52,684 bases of DNA from assembly GCA_015680685.1 (NCBI GenBank), contig MNCI01035299.1:77604-130287 (forward strand). Direction: 5' to 3'. Source of the stretch: Gnetum montanum (Eukaryota; Streptophyta; Gnetopsida; Gnetales; Gnetaceae). Position 1 is the stretch's first letter. Every line of letters starts with the position of its first letter. The notes under the pieces are model-generated. The model worked only from the letters and a program-made list of their open reading frames with translations. It made no database searches and was not told the origin of the DNA. The position numbers were made by a program, and so were the translations under genes. Shown in pieces: positions 20,663 to 31,340 of the stretch.

Positions 20663-21223
20663 TGACGATTTTCTTTAGAATAAGCCATAACAATGATTCG
20701 TCGGCTAAATAATTTCCCGGTTGGTTTGATACTAAGCTTAGGTACTAAGTCCCTACAACCTATCTCCTGGCCACGTCCACGATCCTCCATATCTATCGTA
20801 GAAGAAATGTCATTCCGCTAATTTAGTTGTGCACCTATCTTGCTGTGTCTTCGTGTCTCTGTAGCCACACTTGATGGATTGGTAATGATGATGATAGACG
20901 CGTTGGTGTCAGGTGCTGCTGTGTTTGCAATTTGTGTTTGTAGGTTCATCATTGCAAGAATCCAGATGTGAAAACATTTTCATTATGTGCCAAGCTTTAC
21001 CTTAGGGTTTATGTTTAATATTTCACGTCTTCTCATTGTTGTTTGTCATATCCTGCATTTGAAATAAAACAGAAACCCTGCTACATTTTTCTTTTTGCGT
21101 GCAAACTCCATTCTTTGGACACTGCGGATCATTGAAGGAGATCTTATTTTTCTTTGGTTCTAGCATCAAATGATAAATGCGATTTGGGGTTGTAATCGCC
21201 TGAAATTTTTGCTCCAAATTCAC
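20663..21223 (-). other. Gene-like stretch inside element D copy 1
   Basis: Two short minus-strand frames (21223-21023, 66 codons; and one ending near 20663 that begins MEDRGRGQEIG) lie in a more balanced-composition segment. Neither matches a family I recognise, and copy 2 of D holds different sequence at the corresponding place. They could be captured host exons or chance frames. Confidence 0.25.
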
Positions 21224-22005
21224 CTAGGGCTTCCTGCATTTTTCTTTCTGTAAACTAAAAATTATTGTATTTATTTTCTGAATCAGGGATAGTCACTGTA
21301 TGATTTGGGTGTCAATATTGGCAAGATTTTGATATATTCTTGATGCTTGTCTTGCTGTTTTTCTTCTAAAATCATTTTTATTCATAACCTGTTCTTGTTT
21401 TTGCCATTTTCATTGCTGACTCTAAAGCAGAGTATATACAAAGTGTTTGACAAATTACCTTTTGCTAGTGTCTTGACTTTTGCTATCAATAAACATTATT
21501 GTGATGTCCAATTCTCAATTCTTATATATATTGCTAACTGCATTTTAACTCTTATTCTTTTTCTCTCTTCTTTTTTTTGTTCTGCACTTCATATACAGGG
21601 CACATGAACAAATAGCTTCATGAAGACTACTAAAATTTCCAATGACCAGTTTACCATCAATTACAGTTACTTTGATTCTTTATTTCTTTCTTCTTTAAAT
21701 TTAGATGCTATTTCTCTTTATCCACAAGCTAAAATTTTGTTTATTTTGACAGAGTAAAGCATTCTATATGCATTTTCTTGATATTTTATAGCCTTTCCTC
21801 CAATCTTTTAGCATCTAAAATTGCTTTGCAATGGATTTTTAAAAGCTCCCTTATGAATTTAGTGAGAAAACATAGTTAATAGTTTGTGGAATTCTTGCCA
21901 CTTCTCCAACTATGATTAAGAGAGTACTAAAAACTGTAAAAATCTTTAATCAATTTTATCATGCCAACCTATTCTATGAAATGGCCAAAATGTGCCAACA
22001 CTTTC

Positions 22006-22365
22006 CACCTAGACTAGTATTAGCTTTGTCATGTATGGTTTACTCTAGAGTGAGGTGTATGATGTGTTCCTAATCTAATGCTACTCCTGAAGGCAATGGA
22101 AGGTAATATTAACTAAGCTAGGAGGAAAGGGTAAGAGAATCTAATCTAGCCTAAGTGTGATGAGCATCCATTTCTTGATCATCCATACACATCTTAGACT
22201 TCATGCATGACTACCACTAGGATTNGCATAGTTTGAGATTAGATTGTAGCTAAACTCTAGCAGTTTGATCCCTCCAGAGATAGATTATTTTCCNTATGCT
22301 CAAACAAGGGAGAGCCACTTCTTATTTATAGACATTGTGGCAAACTACGATATCGCATCCCATCA
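22006..22365 (-). mobile_element. 3' LTR of element B, proximal piece
   Basis: It continues the LTR begun at 18039, up to the U3 start ATCGCATCCCATCA (ending at 22365; TGATGGG on the minus strand). It contains TATTTATA (22323-22330), i.e. TATAAATA on the minus strand, and one GATATC. About 300 bp present in the 29325 copy are missing, and a 68-bp piece is inverted between two single N characters (see 22225-22294). Confidence 0.75.
22225..22294. other. Inverted 68-bp contig piece between two N's (assembly artefact)
   Basis: The bases at 22225 and 22294 are single N's. The sequence between them (starts GCATAGTTTGAG, ends GATTATTTTCC) is the reverse complement of a block that runs in the normal direction in the sister LTR (about 29959-30027, GGAAAATAATC ... 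CAAACTATGC). The flanks are in normal orientation and about 300 bp are absent. This is best explained by a scaffolding error. Confidence 0.85.
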
Positions 22366-22410
22366 TACCCTCACGACTGAATAAAAACTTGTCCTCGAGT
22401 TACAGTGATT
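22366..22410 (-). other. Polypurine tract and subterminal block of element B
   Basis: The minus strand reads ACTCGAGGACAAGTTTTTATT, then GTCGTGAGGGTA, then the LTR start TGATGGG. The same order flanks the LTRs of P, A and G. Confidence 0.75.
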
Positions 22411-22530
22411 ACACAGTGGATAGGTATGGGATTATTAGATGAAAAAATAATGAAATGATGCCACAGTGTGGGAAGAAAATAGAAGAAAGATACAACAAAG
22501 TAAAGTGCTACAACTACAAAAATTTGGAAC

Positions 22531-25323
22531 TCATGTAGTTCCTAGTGGTGGCGGCGGCTCCTCCATTGGTGCTTTCCCTTTGTCATGTACTCCAGGCTTT
22601 GAAGCTGGATGGCATTGAAGTATGGCCTGGAGCTTCTCCTCTTCGGTCCAAGGATCTTGTGTCATCCATGCTAATGTTTCAACATTCGATGGAGTCGACA
22701 CCTCCCACAAACAGGGTAGTTGTGGGAACATTTGGTTGGCTTTGACATACCATGCTGTGAACACCCGTTGTTCCTCTTCATAGGCTTTGGCTTTATCCTT
22801 GTATTCGTAAAGGTCTGTTAGTTGTCAAGCCAAGTCGGTTGCAACATCTTTTTGTCTCTGGTAGCTGGATTTCACCACCCCAAGTTCAGAATTTGCAACA
22901 TCCAGTTTTTCTAACAGCTTCTTGCATTCTGTAAATTCCACTTCGTATTTGATGTGGGTGGAAGCTACCTGCTGCTCAAGCTTTGACCTCGGACACCCTG
23001 CTATTAACATGGCAAGGTTGGCATATCTTAGGTTTGCCAACTCCATGTACTATGTCAAGTCTTGAATTTGGAGGTCCCAGTTCTTAACTTCCGCTTGGTG
23101 GATGAAGGCATATGTGTCCAATACGGCCTGCTAGTCAGTGTGTTGAGCACTAATAGTGTTGATTTGGGCCTTGGCCATATGAATCTCCTTCTCCAAGATT
23201 TGTTTGTACATCCCCACTTGATCCTAGAAGTGCTCCTTTAGCTTCTCATGTCATTTAGCCTCATTCTACCACACGCTTATCTCAATTGCTGACTTTTGAC
23301 GAATGGCACGTACCTCCTCCATCGAGAGGGTTTGATTTTCTCTAGCTAAACAGCTTACATCTTGGTTGACCTAGATGAATTATTCTTGTAATTGATGAAA
23401 GTGTTCATCGAGAACATTATTTTGCTTTTCTACAGTGGTCAATTGAAGGTTGTCTGCAACTAGCTGTTTGTTTTCTTCTTCTAAGGCCTTGAGTGCCTTG
23501 AGATGCGCATGAGTTTGCACCTATGTTACGGAGACATCCTAAAGAGCCTTCTCCTTTTCATTTTCCACCCTTTTATTCTCTATGATTAACTTGGTTAGTT
23601 ACTCAGTTCTAAATTTTTCTAGCTAGTTTGCAGGAACAAATTGTAGAGGGTCCTGCTATGCTGCTTGTAAAGCCATGAGCTGCTCTTGTAGTTTCTGCAC
23701 TTCAGCTTTAGCATGCTCGACCCTCACTTTAAATAAGACTAGCTTCCCCTTTGTGGAAATGAGGTCTGATTGAATTGCTGTAACATCCTGATGAATGTCA
23801 AACAGGGACGTCATTACTTGCCCTATTTGAAGCTATCGATCAAGCACATCCTCATGTTCCGCAAGAGTTATTGAGGTTCCAACCAGAGTTTGAGCATCTT
23901 GTGCTCTTGAGAGATCTACGGGTGGCACAATAGGCACATTGAAGGATTCTTTGATGTGGTTTGTGACCACTTCTGCAGCTCCCATGGCATTCTGGTGTTG
24001 CATGACCACTACGATGGCCCCTTCACCAGTCTCTAACTGCACTTGGAAGGATGCCACGTTTCCTGAGATCTGTTGTGACCATCTACTTTCCCCTCCTCCT
24101 ATTTGAATAGACAGTTCCCCCCTTGTGTGATCTAATGAAATCGTAGGTTGCCTAGCATCATCAATGACACGGAAGAGGTTTGCATCATCACGACTTCCCC
24201 AATTGGCCATCTCAGCGATGGCCCTAAGATGGCTCATCAATGGTCTGTAGTCTTGCGGCGATGGTGGCTGATCCTAGCATGTGCTAGGCCCTGCTTCTTG
24301 TTGTTGGCTGGGATCCATGGCTGGAGGTTGACTAGGTCCTGCAAGTTGAGTTGTAGGTGGTCCAATCATTTTTTCCTCTTCTTGTTCAAGCCCCAGCTCT
24401 TCACCAGTGCTTTTTCTTGGAGCTAGCGCCTTTAGCAATTCAGCATATGAAGCAGTCTTAGGTTTTCGGAGGACGTCATTGGTGTATCCCTAAATACCAG
24501 CACGTCGACAAAGCTTTCTGATAAGACAAGGGAACGGCAGCACCATCTTCCCTATTTTTTGTTCTTTGAACTGCCTCAGGATCTCCATCAAATATAGATG
24601 GGGTAGGTTAGTGTTAACCTTTCCCATCAACATTGCACATCCTCTAGCTGCATACGTCGATATCCTTTTTAAGCCCTTTGTGGGGAAGAGGTGATATGTC
24701 CCAATTTTGAAGTAAACCCTCTCTTTTGTCGTTAATTCACCAAATGCTTTATCTCTGCCATAAGCCTTCTCCAACCAATATTTTTGCACATAGAGGTCTG
24801 AACGGGTGGATAATCGAGCAACCTGGCACCCTGTATTCAGAAGGTTTAACACTTCCAAAATGGCCTGCACAGAGAAGTCAACTGTTACACCGTAGCTATT
24901 AACAGTGGTGCCTTGCTCCATATTGTGCCAAAATTGGTACATCTCTCCTAGGTACCAAGCACCACTTTTAGAGAGGATAGGCCATAAGGGAGACCCCTTG
25001 AGGTGATCCCTAATAGCCTCAAGAGCGAACTCTATGAATGATTCAAAGTTCAACTCCACAATCACTACAACGAATGTGGACTTCTCATGGATAGCCTGAA
25101 CACATTCTTGGGGCAACGTGAGTTGTTATCTTGGTTCAAGTGCTATAGCAGCTCCTCCTTCTACCTACCCGGACCGTCCAATAGGAGGTTTGTCTTAATG
25201 AATGCTGAATGATTGCTCCTCCTGTTCTACATGTTGTCCGGAAAGACCTTGTTTTCCACCTCTCCGAGATTGTTTCTTTCCACCTTGAGCAGGGCCCTCC
25301 TATTGTCCACATTTTGGGGCCAT
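22531..25323 (-). pseudogene. ORFx of element B: env-position ORF, transposon-like domain plus long coiled coil
   Basis: From the ATG at 25323 (MAPKCGQ) to the stop at 22531, one single frame of 931 codons can be followed. The open pieces 25116-24490, 24240-23833, 23046-22825 and 22764-22531 are all in phase, so decay is by about 20 nonsense codons and not by frameshift. Residues 1-60 are basic and Q/G-rich. Residues about 70-280 (LPQECVQAIHEK, FSVQAILEVLNL, LPFPCLIRKLCRRAGI) resemble the C-terminal 'putative plant transposon protein' domain found beside Athila-type pol. Then comes a P/Q/S-rich linker, a coiled coil of about 400 residues (K/E/L/Q heptads, for example NKQLVADNLQL) and a P/E-rich tail (MEEPPPPLGTT). 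I see no signal peptide, membrane span or catalytic motif. Paralogues occur in P, A and G. The function is unknown. Confidence 0.75.
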
Positions 25324-25806
25324 TTGCAATCACATGGGCCAAGTGTTAGTAAGGTTATTTTTGAAGTCAAGTTATATCTTACTACTTGCCTTTATTAATG
25401 ATCTTATGTTATCACATGTGATTGTGCCCAAAAGTTTGTAATAATGAGTCCTATGACTTAGGTGGTTGCCATTTTAGTCTCCCGGTATACCTAAGGGTTA
25501 AATGATTTTTAGGCACAATTATTCTAAGTGTTAGAGTTAATTACCCTAATTGATTTTCTTTGGACGATGATAAATTTCAAAAAAGTTAGGCACTTTTCGG
25601 CAAGTTTCCCTCCCCCATGACTAAGCTGAACACTCCGGGTTCAAGCAAGTTCAAACAGAATGAAAATTGGAGGAGCAGCGAGAAAGATATGAGTAGAAAA
25701 GCAAGGGTCACTCAATCACAAGTCACAGAGAAAAATTTCAAAAACTCCCCCTGTGTGAATAACAAAATGATGCTAAGTGTTGCGGGGGGTGGGGGCAAGG
25801 GGGGTA

Positions 25807-25874
25807 CCTATTTATAGGTGGCGGGGACGTGATATCGCGTACGAGACATCACGTGGGACGCGATATCTCGTCCC
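25807..25874 (-). promoter_or_regulatory. Putative internal promoter upstream of ORFx B
   Basis: On the minus strand, a block with two GATATC cores (25862-25867 and 25831-25836) and GAGACATCACGT-type sequence is followed by CTATAAATAGG (25817-25807). The arrangement, motif and TATA context copy the U3 of LTR B (CGATATCG..., then TCTATAAATAAG). About 480 bp of leader separate it from the ORFx ATG at 25323. The leader contains GGGAGTTTTTGAAATTTTT, which is shared with the leaders of A and G but not with any LTR here. Confidence 0.55.
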
Positions 25875-25879
25875 TAGTG

Positions 25880-27245
25880 ACATGAGACACCATGAAAATA
25901 CTGATTTTTTAAATGATTTTCTTGAAATTAACGTTGGGGATTGAGGACATTGACTATGATCAAGATGTTCTAGGGCAATTTTATTAATTCGAAAGGCACC
26001 ATTAATGATGACGGTGTGAACCTTGTCAATAAAACCTTGGCGGTTAAGAAAAAGAGAATGTAATGGTACATTGGAACATTGAAATTTAGAGGGATAATAG
26101 TAGGGGAAAAAATTATGAAAAATGAGCTAAGGGTAGGAAATGGTGTGTGTGAGCTAGAGAATCAATGAGGATTACAAGGGACTACACAAGTGGGTCCTCC
26201 CCAAAGTAGGTTTCAACCTATAAAGCCCTTGTGTAATCACACTTAAAGTGTTCGTGGGCACTAGAAGGGTTAAATGTAATTTGCACTAACTCCACAAAAC
26301 ACACACATGTAAATATCACTGGAATGAGATGAAAATTCTATGCTACACGGGACACGAGCTACAATTACACGAATAGTAAGATGAGATGAACTATAGAAAG
26401 GATCGTCGAGATTGGGACATGAGGTAACTAACCCAGGGTATAGTGAATCCTGCGTGAAGAGCATGATTAAGGTGTTATTAACCTATCGTTCCAAGATCAG
26501 GACCAAGTCCATCCTTCTAAGTAGTGACATTGCATTATTTCATCACATGATAAACAACTATGAGAGTACCATAACAATGAGGCATATGATCACTTGGCAT
26601 TTTATTCAAGGGAGGAGTGACTTTTGTTTTATGGCACTTTGTTTTTCCTTTTTTCTTTTTCTCTCTTTTTTTTTTTTGAATACTGAATCTAGAGAAGCTG
26701 CCAACCTTTAGGCATGGGTGCATGTCTTTCTAGTGGGACCCCCTAGCATAGCATTAATTTTTGAATGCCCTTTTGATTACTCTTACTCCCATTTTTCATT
26801 AGATTTACAAGGATCTTAGTACAACCATGTTGCATGATAACTCCCACAGACATCATCAAAGAGAATTCATAAGTCCCCTTGATGTCACACCCTAATCATT
26901 CCCCCTTGGTCCATCTTTTTTCATTCTGGGTACAATGAACACAAAATTAAGTTTTAAGTTTTAAGAATGTTAAGAATGTCACTGTACCCTCGAACAGACC
27001 CTCTTTTTTGTAGAATGGATGAGTGGGTGTAATGGGCTCACTATTCCAAATAATTGATCACTCGAGACTTAATAACATAAAACACACCTCAACCAACGAT
27101 CCACATGAGTGTTTTATTCATAGACGAGATTACTTACAAAAACATAAAAAGACAAAAACACAAAAAGATAAAAAGATGAAACAAAGAATTGAAAAATGAA
27201 AAATTGGAAAACAAAAAGTTGTAAAATCAAAGAAAAATAAAAATG
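25880..27245 (-). other. Non-coding spacer of element B (pol missing)
   Basis: This stretch contains no protease, RT, RNase H or integrase motif in any frame. It matches in scattered blocks the spacer that follows integrase in element A1 (37330-38640), for example the TCAAGGGGAC/TTTG and AGAAAGACATG segments. A T-rich tract lies at 26637-26677. The gag remnant therefore joins directly to the post-pol spacer. Confidence 0.55.
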
Positions 27246-27249
27246 GTTA

Positions 27250-28610
27250 TTAATCCTGCTTGTTATTAGAATGAGGGATATCCCTCATAGCTAAACAGTT
27301 GAGGATGGAAAGGATTAATAAATGGAAGATGAGGATCCTTGCATATTGGAAATATTGGGGCTTGGCCATACTTACCCCATTAGGTTTCACACACTTGATT
27401 ATGATGAGCATAGGGGGGCAATTTATACGATGTAGTTCCTGGATAACGAGTTGTCCCACTATGATGTTTGTGACTAGAAGATGGTATGCAAGGATTGAGA
27501 TGATGCCTCCCATGGTTGTGTTCATTGGGCCATATGATTGTTGGAGTGTGAATTGGTGGCCCTGATGATGTTACATGAGGCGTTGAGTTCGAAGGTAAGG
27601 GTGCACCATAGTTTGAGCTTGTGCTGAGTTGGAGGATGCAATGGCCTCAGAAGTGTGTTGTCCCTTCTTACGACCATGTTTAAAGAAGGGGTGATTTTGA
27701 TGTTGCTGAGGCTTCTCATTGCTGTTAGAAATAGGGGCACAAGTAACGTTCAGAGGTTGTTGTTGTGGTGTAGGCACCTTAGGAATAGTTGGTGATGCTA
27801 TAGAAGGAGGGAAAGGATGAGAATGTTGAAAGTTAGGAGGATCAAAAGGTGCACAAGGTGGTGGTTGTGTTGAAGGTATGGGCTGATAGTATTGAGGAGA
27901 ATGGTACTATGGTGAGATAAAGTGCGTTGGCTCAGTTGGAGAAAAAGAATGTTGAACAAGATAGGCATTTGGGTTCAGATGATATGAAGGGTATCTCCAG
28001 TCTAGTGGTGGTCTCCCCCACAACTAGGATTGTTGCCACTATGATCGAACACAGTATCTCTGTACAAGCTTTGGATGTAGCGTATTTCCCCAATGCTCAT
28101 GTAAATGTAACAATATTGGGCATTGGCCCTTGGGGATCATACAGGCATATGTTGCATTCATACGTATGATTGGTAGTTGGGCTCTTATTTTTTTAATCCC
28201 TTATTTTTGATTGTCTAATGTTTTGTCCTGCTTCTTGGATTGTCAAAGCTTTATCTCCAATAAGATTGATATATTCTCCACACTTTTGATACATCCATTC
28301 CAACATCTTATTGATCTCTACCTTGACCTCTTCTAATGATTTTTGTATCGGCAAAGATGATGTTTCCACCTTGAGATTGGTTGATTTCTCGTTATGATCA
28401 TGGACCTTTGTTAAGTTGAGATTTTGGTCCCGTTGAGGTTTTCCAACACTCTCCCATCTAGCCATATCTCCTTCTTCTTTTGCTACCCACTTCATAAGAT
28501 CTTGGACTTGATGGATTCGTAGTTCATATAGTTGACCTTGGACATACATTCCTAAGATCTCTCTTGTTTCATTACAAAGCCCATCAATAATATGGTACAT
28601 TAGCCTTTCC
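27250..28610 (-). pseudogene. gag of element B, C-terminal half
   Basis: At 28600-28193 the frame YHIIDGLCNETREILGMYVQ, then LYELRIHQVQDLM, corresponds to the end of the capsid domain (Retrotrans_gag type). It is paralogous to the HHIIDGL... frame of A1 at 46690. Downstream comes a P/Q/S/T/H-rich region (FDPPNFQHSHPFPPS; TPQQQPLNV; HPFFKHGRKKGQ) and a H/P/Y-rich end near 27250. No CCHC knuckle is seen. Gag would form the particle. The N-terminal half is hidden by the N gap at 28611-29258. Confidence 0.7.
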
Positions 28611-29258
28611 NNNNNNNNNNNNNNNNNNNNNNNNNNNNNNNNNNNNNNNNNNNNNNNNNNNNNNNNNNNNNNNNNNNNNNNNNNNNNNNNNNNNNNNNNN
28701 NNNNNNNNNNNNNNNNNNNNNNNNNNNNNNNNNNNNNNNNNNNNNNNNNNNNNNNNNNNNNNNNNNNNNNNNNNNNNNNNNNNNNNNNNNNNNNNNNNNN
28801 NNNNNNNNNNNNNNNNNNNNNNNNNNNNNNNNNNNNNNNNNNNNNNNNNNNNNNNNNNNNNNNNNNNNNNNNNNNNNNNNNNNNNNNNNNNNNNNNNNNN
28901 NNNNNNNNNNNNNNNNNNNNNNNNNNNNNNNNNNNNNNNNNNNNNNNNNNNNNNNNNNNNNNNNNNNNNNNNNNNNNNNNNNNNNNNNNNNNNNNNNNNN
29001 NNNNNNNNNNNNNNNNNNNNNNNNNNNNNNNNNNNNNNNNNNNNNNNNNNNNNNNNNNNNNNNNNNNNNNNNNNNNNNNNNNNNNNNNNNNNNNNNNNNN
29101 NNNNNNNNNNNNNNNNNNNNNNNNNNNNNNNNNNNNNNNNNNNNNNNNNNNNNNNNNNNNNNNNNNNNNNNNNNNNNNNNNNNNNNNNNNNNNNNNNNNN
29201 NNNNNNNNNNNNNNNNNNNNNNNNNNNNNNNNNNNNNNNNNNNNNNNNNNNNNNNNNN
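28611..29258. other. Assembly gap (648 N)
   Basis: A run of N between the gag remnant and the primer binding site of element B. It should hide the 5' leader and gag N-terminus (compare 46700-47780 in A1). The true length is unknown. Confidence 0.95.
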
Positions 29259-29306
29259 TATACAGCGACCTTGTATGATATAACTAATCTAGATAACTAG
29301 CACCAT

Positions 29307-29323
29307 CCTCGGCAATGGCGCCA
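29307..29323 (-). other. Primer binding site of element B (tRNA-Asp type)
   Basis: Immediately after the LTR end on the minus strand stands TGGCGCCATTGCCGAGG. The 3' end of plant tRNA-Asp is complementary to TGGCGCCGTTGCCGGGG, so there are two mismatches. tRNA-Asp priming is usual in Athila-type gypsy elements. It proves the orientation of element B and that 29325-30091 is its 5' LTR. Confidence 0.8.
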
Positions 29324-29324
29324 A

Positions 29325-30091
29325 TGATGAGTGATGAGATACCCCTACACTCAACCATACGAATACAAGCGTTTTCACTTGTGATCCAGTCAAACTCCGA
29401 AGATGGACTAGTTGTGGCACCTAGATCATTAACCTTAGGTCGCAGTTCACTATCTTCCCACCTGGACTAGTATTAGCTTTGTCACATATGGTTTAGTCCA
29501 GAGTGAGGTGTATGATGTGTTCCTAATCTAATGCTACTCCTGAAGGCAATGGAAGGTAATATTAACTAAGCTAGGAGGAAAGGGTAAGAGAATCTAATCT
29601 AGCCTAAGTGCGATGAGCATTCATTCTTTGATCATCCATACACATCTTGGACTTCGTGCACCACTACCACTAGGATTACCAAGCGCAGATCCTAGGTACG
29701 CTACTGGGTTACCAAGTAGTCACACTTAAATGCTTGTAATCAAGTCGTACTCATTCTGCGTTCTAACATGAGTTTAAGGGTGAGAGAAACTAATTAGGAA
29801 AGTAGTAAATAAAAATTAATTAAATAAATAGAAAAAGTGAATGCTGCAATGATGAAGTAATCTCGATCTTTATTTCTGGTCATGTGCGTGTCCAAGTACA
29901 TCACACTCGAATAAAGGATGCCGTACAATTACATTCACCACACTGCGGGCAGACATGGGAAAATAATCTATCTCTGGAGGGATCAAACTACTAGAGTTTA
30001 ACTACAATCTAATCTCAAACTATGCTTAAACAAGGGAGACTCGCTTCTTATTTATAGACATTGCGACAGACTGCGATATTGCATCCCATCA
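29325..30091 (-). mobile_element. 5' LTR of element B
   Basis: Plus-strand ends are TGATGAGTGATGAG and GCATCCCATCA over 767 bp. In minus orientation it has U3 with a single GATATT/AATATC motif (30075-30083), a TATAAATA box near 30050 and a polyadenylation region near 29870. It is collinear with the solo LTR 19562-20410 except that the palindrome array is contracted. The right flank (30092) is ORFx of element P. Confidence 0.85.
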
Positions 30092-31340
30092 TATTCTTTG
30101 AGAACATTCTTTTACTTTTCAATGTCAATCAACCTAGTGTTATTAATAGAAAGTTTATTATTCTCCTCTTCAAGGATAGTAAGAGATTTAATGTGTGCAT
30201 ATGTTTAAGCTTAAGATATTAAGGCATTTTACACAACCTCCTCTTTTTTCATCTCCGCTTGTATGTTTTTGGTAATCAGCTACCTCACTTGATCAATCCT
30301 ATATTGCTCAAGTTGATCTGGGATGAAAAATCATGTAGGGTCCCTTATTTTTATTCTTAGAGGTCCCAATTCTTCTTGTAACTTCTAAACTTCATTTTTA
30401 GCATGCTCTATCCTTGTTTCTTTCATTACCAACTTTTCCTTGGTTGCTTATTAAGTAGACTACACTATAGTGATATCATTATGGATATCAAAAAGATTTA
30501 GCATGTCCTAGCCTATCTACAACAATTTGTTAAGGATGTCCTCATGTTTTGCTGATGTCATTGAGGTATCGACTAGCATTTGAGTATCTCTAGCTCCAAA
30601 AATATCGATTGATGACATAATGAAAACATTGAATGATTCTTTGATATGGTTGGTGATTACCTCTATTGCATCCTAGTGTTGCATGACCACAACTATGACA
30701 CCTTCACCAGTTTCTAGCATCACTTGAAAGGATGTAGTGTTCCCCAATATTTGTTGTGCCTAATCATCTTCTCCTCTTGCTTGCAAGAATACCTACCTAC
30801 TAGTAGGTCTTGTGGAAATTATAGGCCTAATAGAGCTTTCTCTGACTCTATATAAGGTTGAAACCTCCCTTGCTCCATAGCTAATGGTAGCTACAATCTA
30901 TCTTAGATGGATCATTGAAGAATGCTAGTCTTGTGGCTGTGGTGGAGCTTGTTGCTTAGGTCTATCACTTATAGGTGTTAAACCACTAGAACCTACCTAT
31001 TTTTGTTGACCAATAGCTAGAATGTTACTAGCTAGTGTAGATCTTGATGCCCCTTCAGTGCCTATTGGCTTCTCTAGCTGATCTTTTTTAGGTGGCACTA
31101 GATTTAACATTTTGGTGTAGGATGTATTGTGGGCCTTTTTTGGGACATCATTGGTGTAACCTAGGATTCCCGCTTGCTTACATAGCTTCATGATTAGGAA
31201 AGGGAATGACAATGTTAGTTTTCCTACCCTCTTCTTCTTGAACCATCTCTAAATATTATAGGAATAGTAAATAGATAATGTTGGCATTCAGTTATGACCC
31301 TTATCATGATTGTAGAGTTAAAAAAGTTTCAAAAAGAAAC
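30092..31340 (-). pseudogene. ORFx of element P, N-terminal half
   Basis: The minus-strand frame at 31212-30997 (SFPFLIMKLCKQAGILGYTND, then VPPKKDQLEKP) matches ORFx B LPFPCLIRKLCRRAGI and the linker after it. Lower down, blocks match ORFx B through to the position corresponding to 23410, where element B is inserted. Only the end of the transposon-like domain is left: the distance from here to the promoter-like block at 31748-31831 is too short for the missing part, so about 700 bp were deleted. Many stops. Confidence 0.7.

Larger units (their letters stand above)
18173..22000 (-). mobile_element. Element D, copy 1 (giant solo LTR or short non-autonomous element)
   Basis: The ends are TGTTGG (18173) and CCAACA (22000), flanked by cttcc (18168-18172) and ctttc (22001-22005), a 5-bp duplication with one change. 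Without the nested B solo LTR it is about 2.97 kb. In minus orientation a TATA box (CTATAAAAAGGC) lies near 19358-19347 and an AATAAAG-type signal near 18470. The 18180-19500 part matches copy 2 (43247-46478) in reverse, as do the outermost ends. The middle (20416-21400) does not visibly match copy 2 and reads gene-like in places. The termini and 5-bp duplication favour an LTR of unusual length. No protein of its own was found. Confidence 0.6.

Noticed and set aside
18173-22000. Element D as a MULE or CACTA DNA transposon
   Set aside because: The duplication is 5 bp, no long inverted repeats or transposase are visible, and TATA and polyadenylation signals have LTR order.
22545-24426. Plus-strand frames inside ORFx B (for example 22545-22745, 24148-24426)
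   Set aside because: Antisense to the conserved ORFx frame; not conserved in the other copies.
26412-26711. 99-codon plus-strand frame ending in a T-rich tract
   Set aside because: Lies in the non-coding spacer of element B; the F/L/S run derives from the poly(T) tract.
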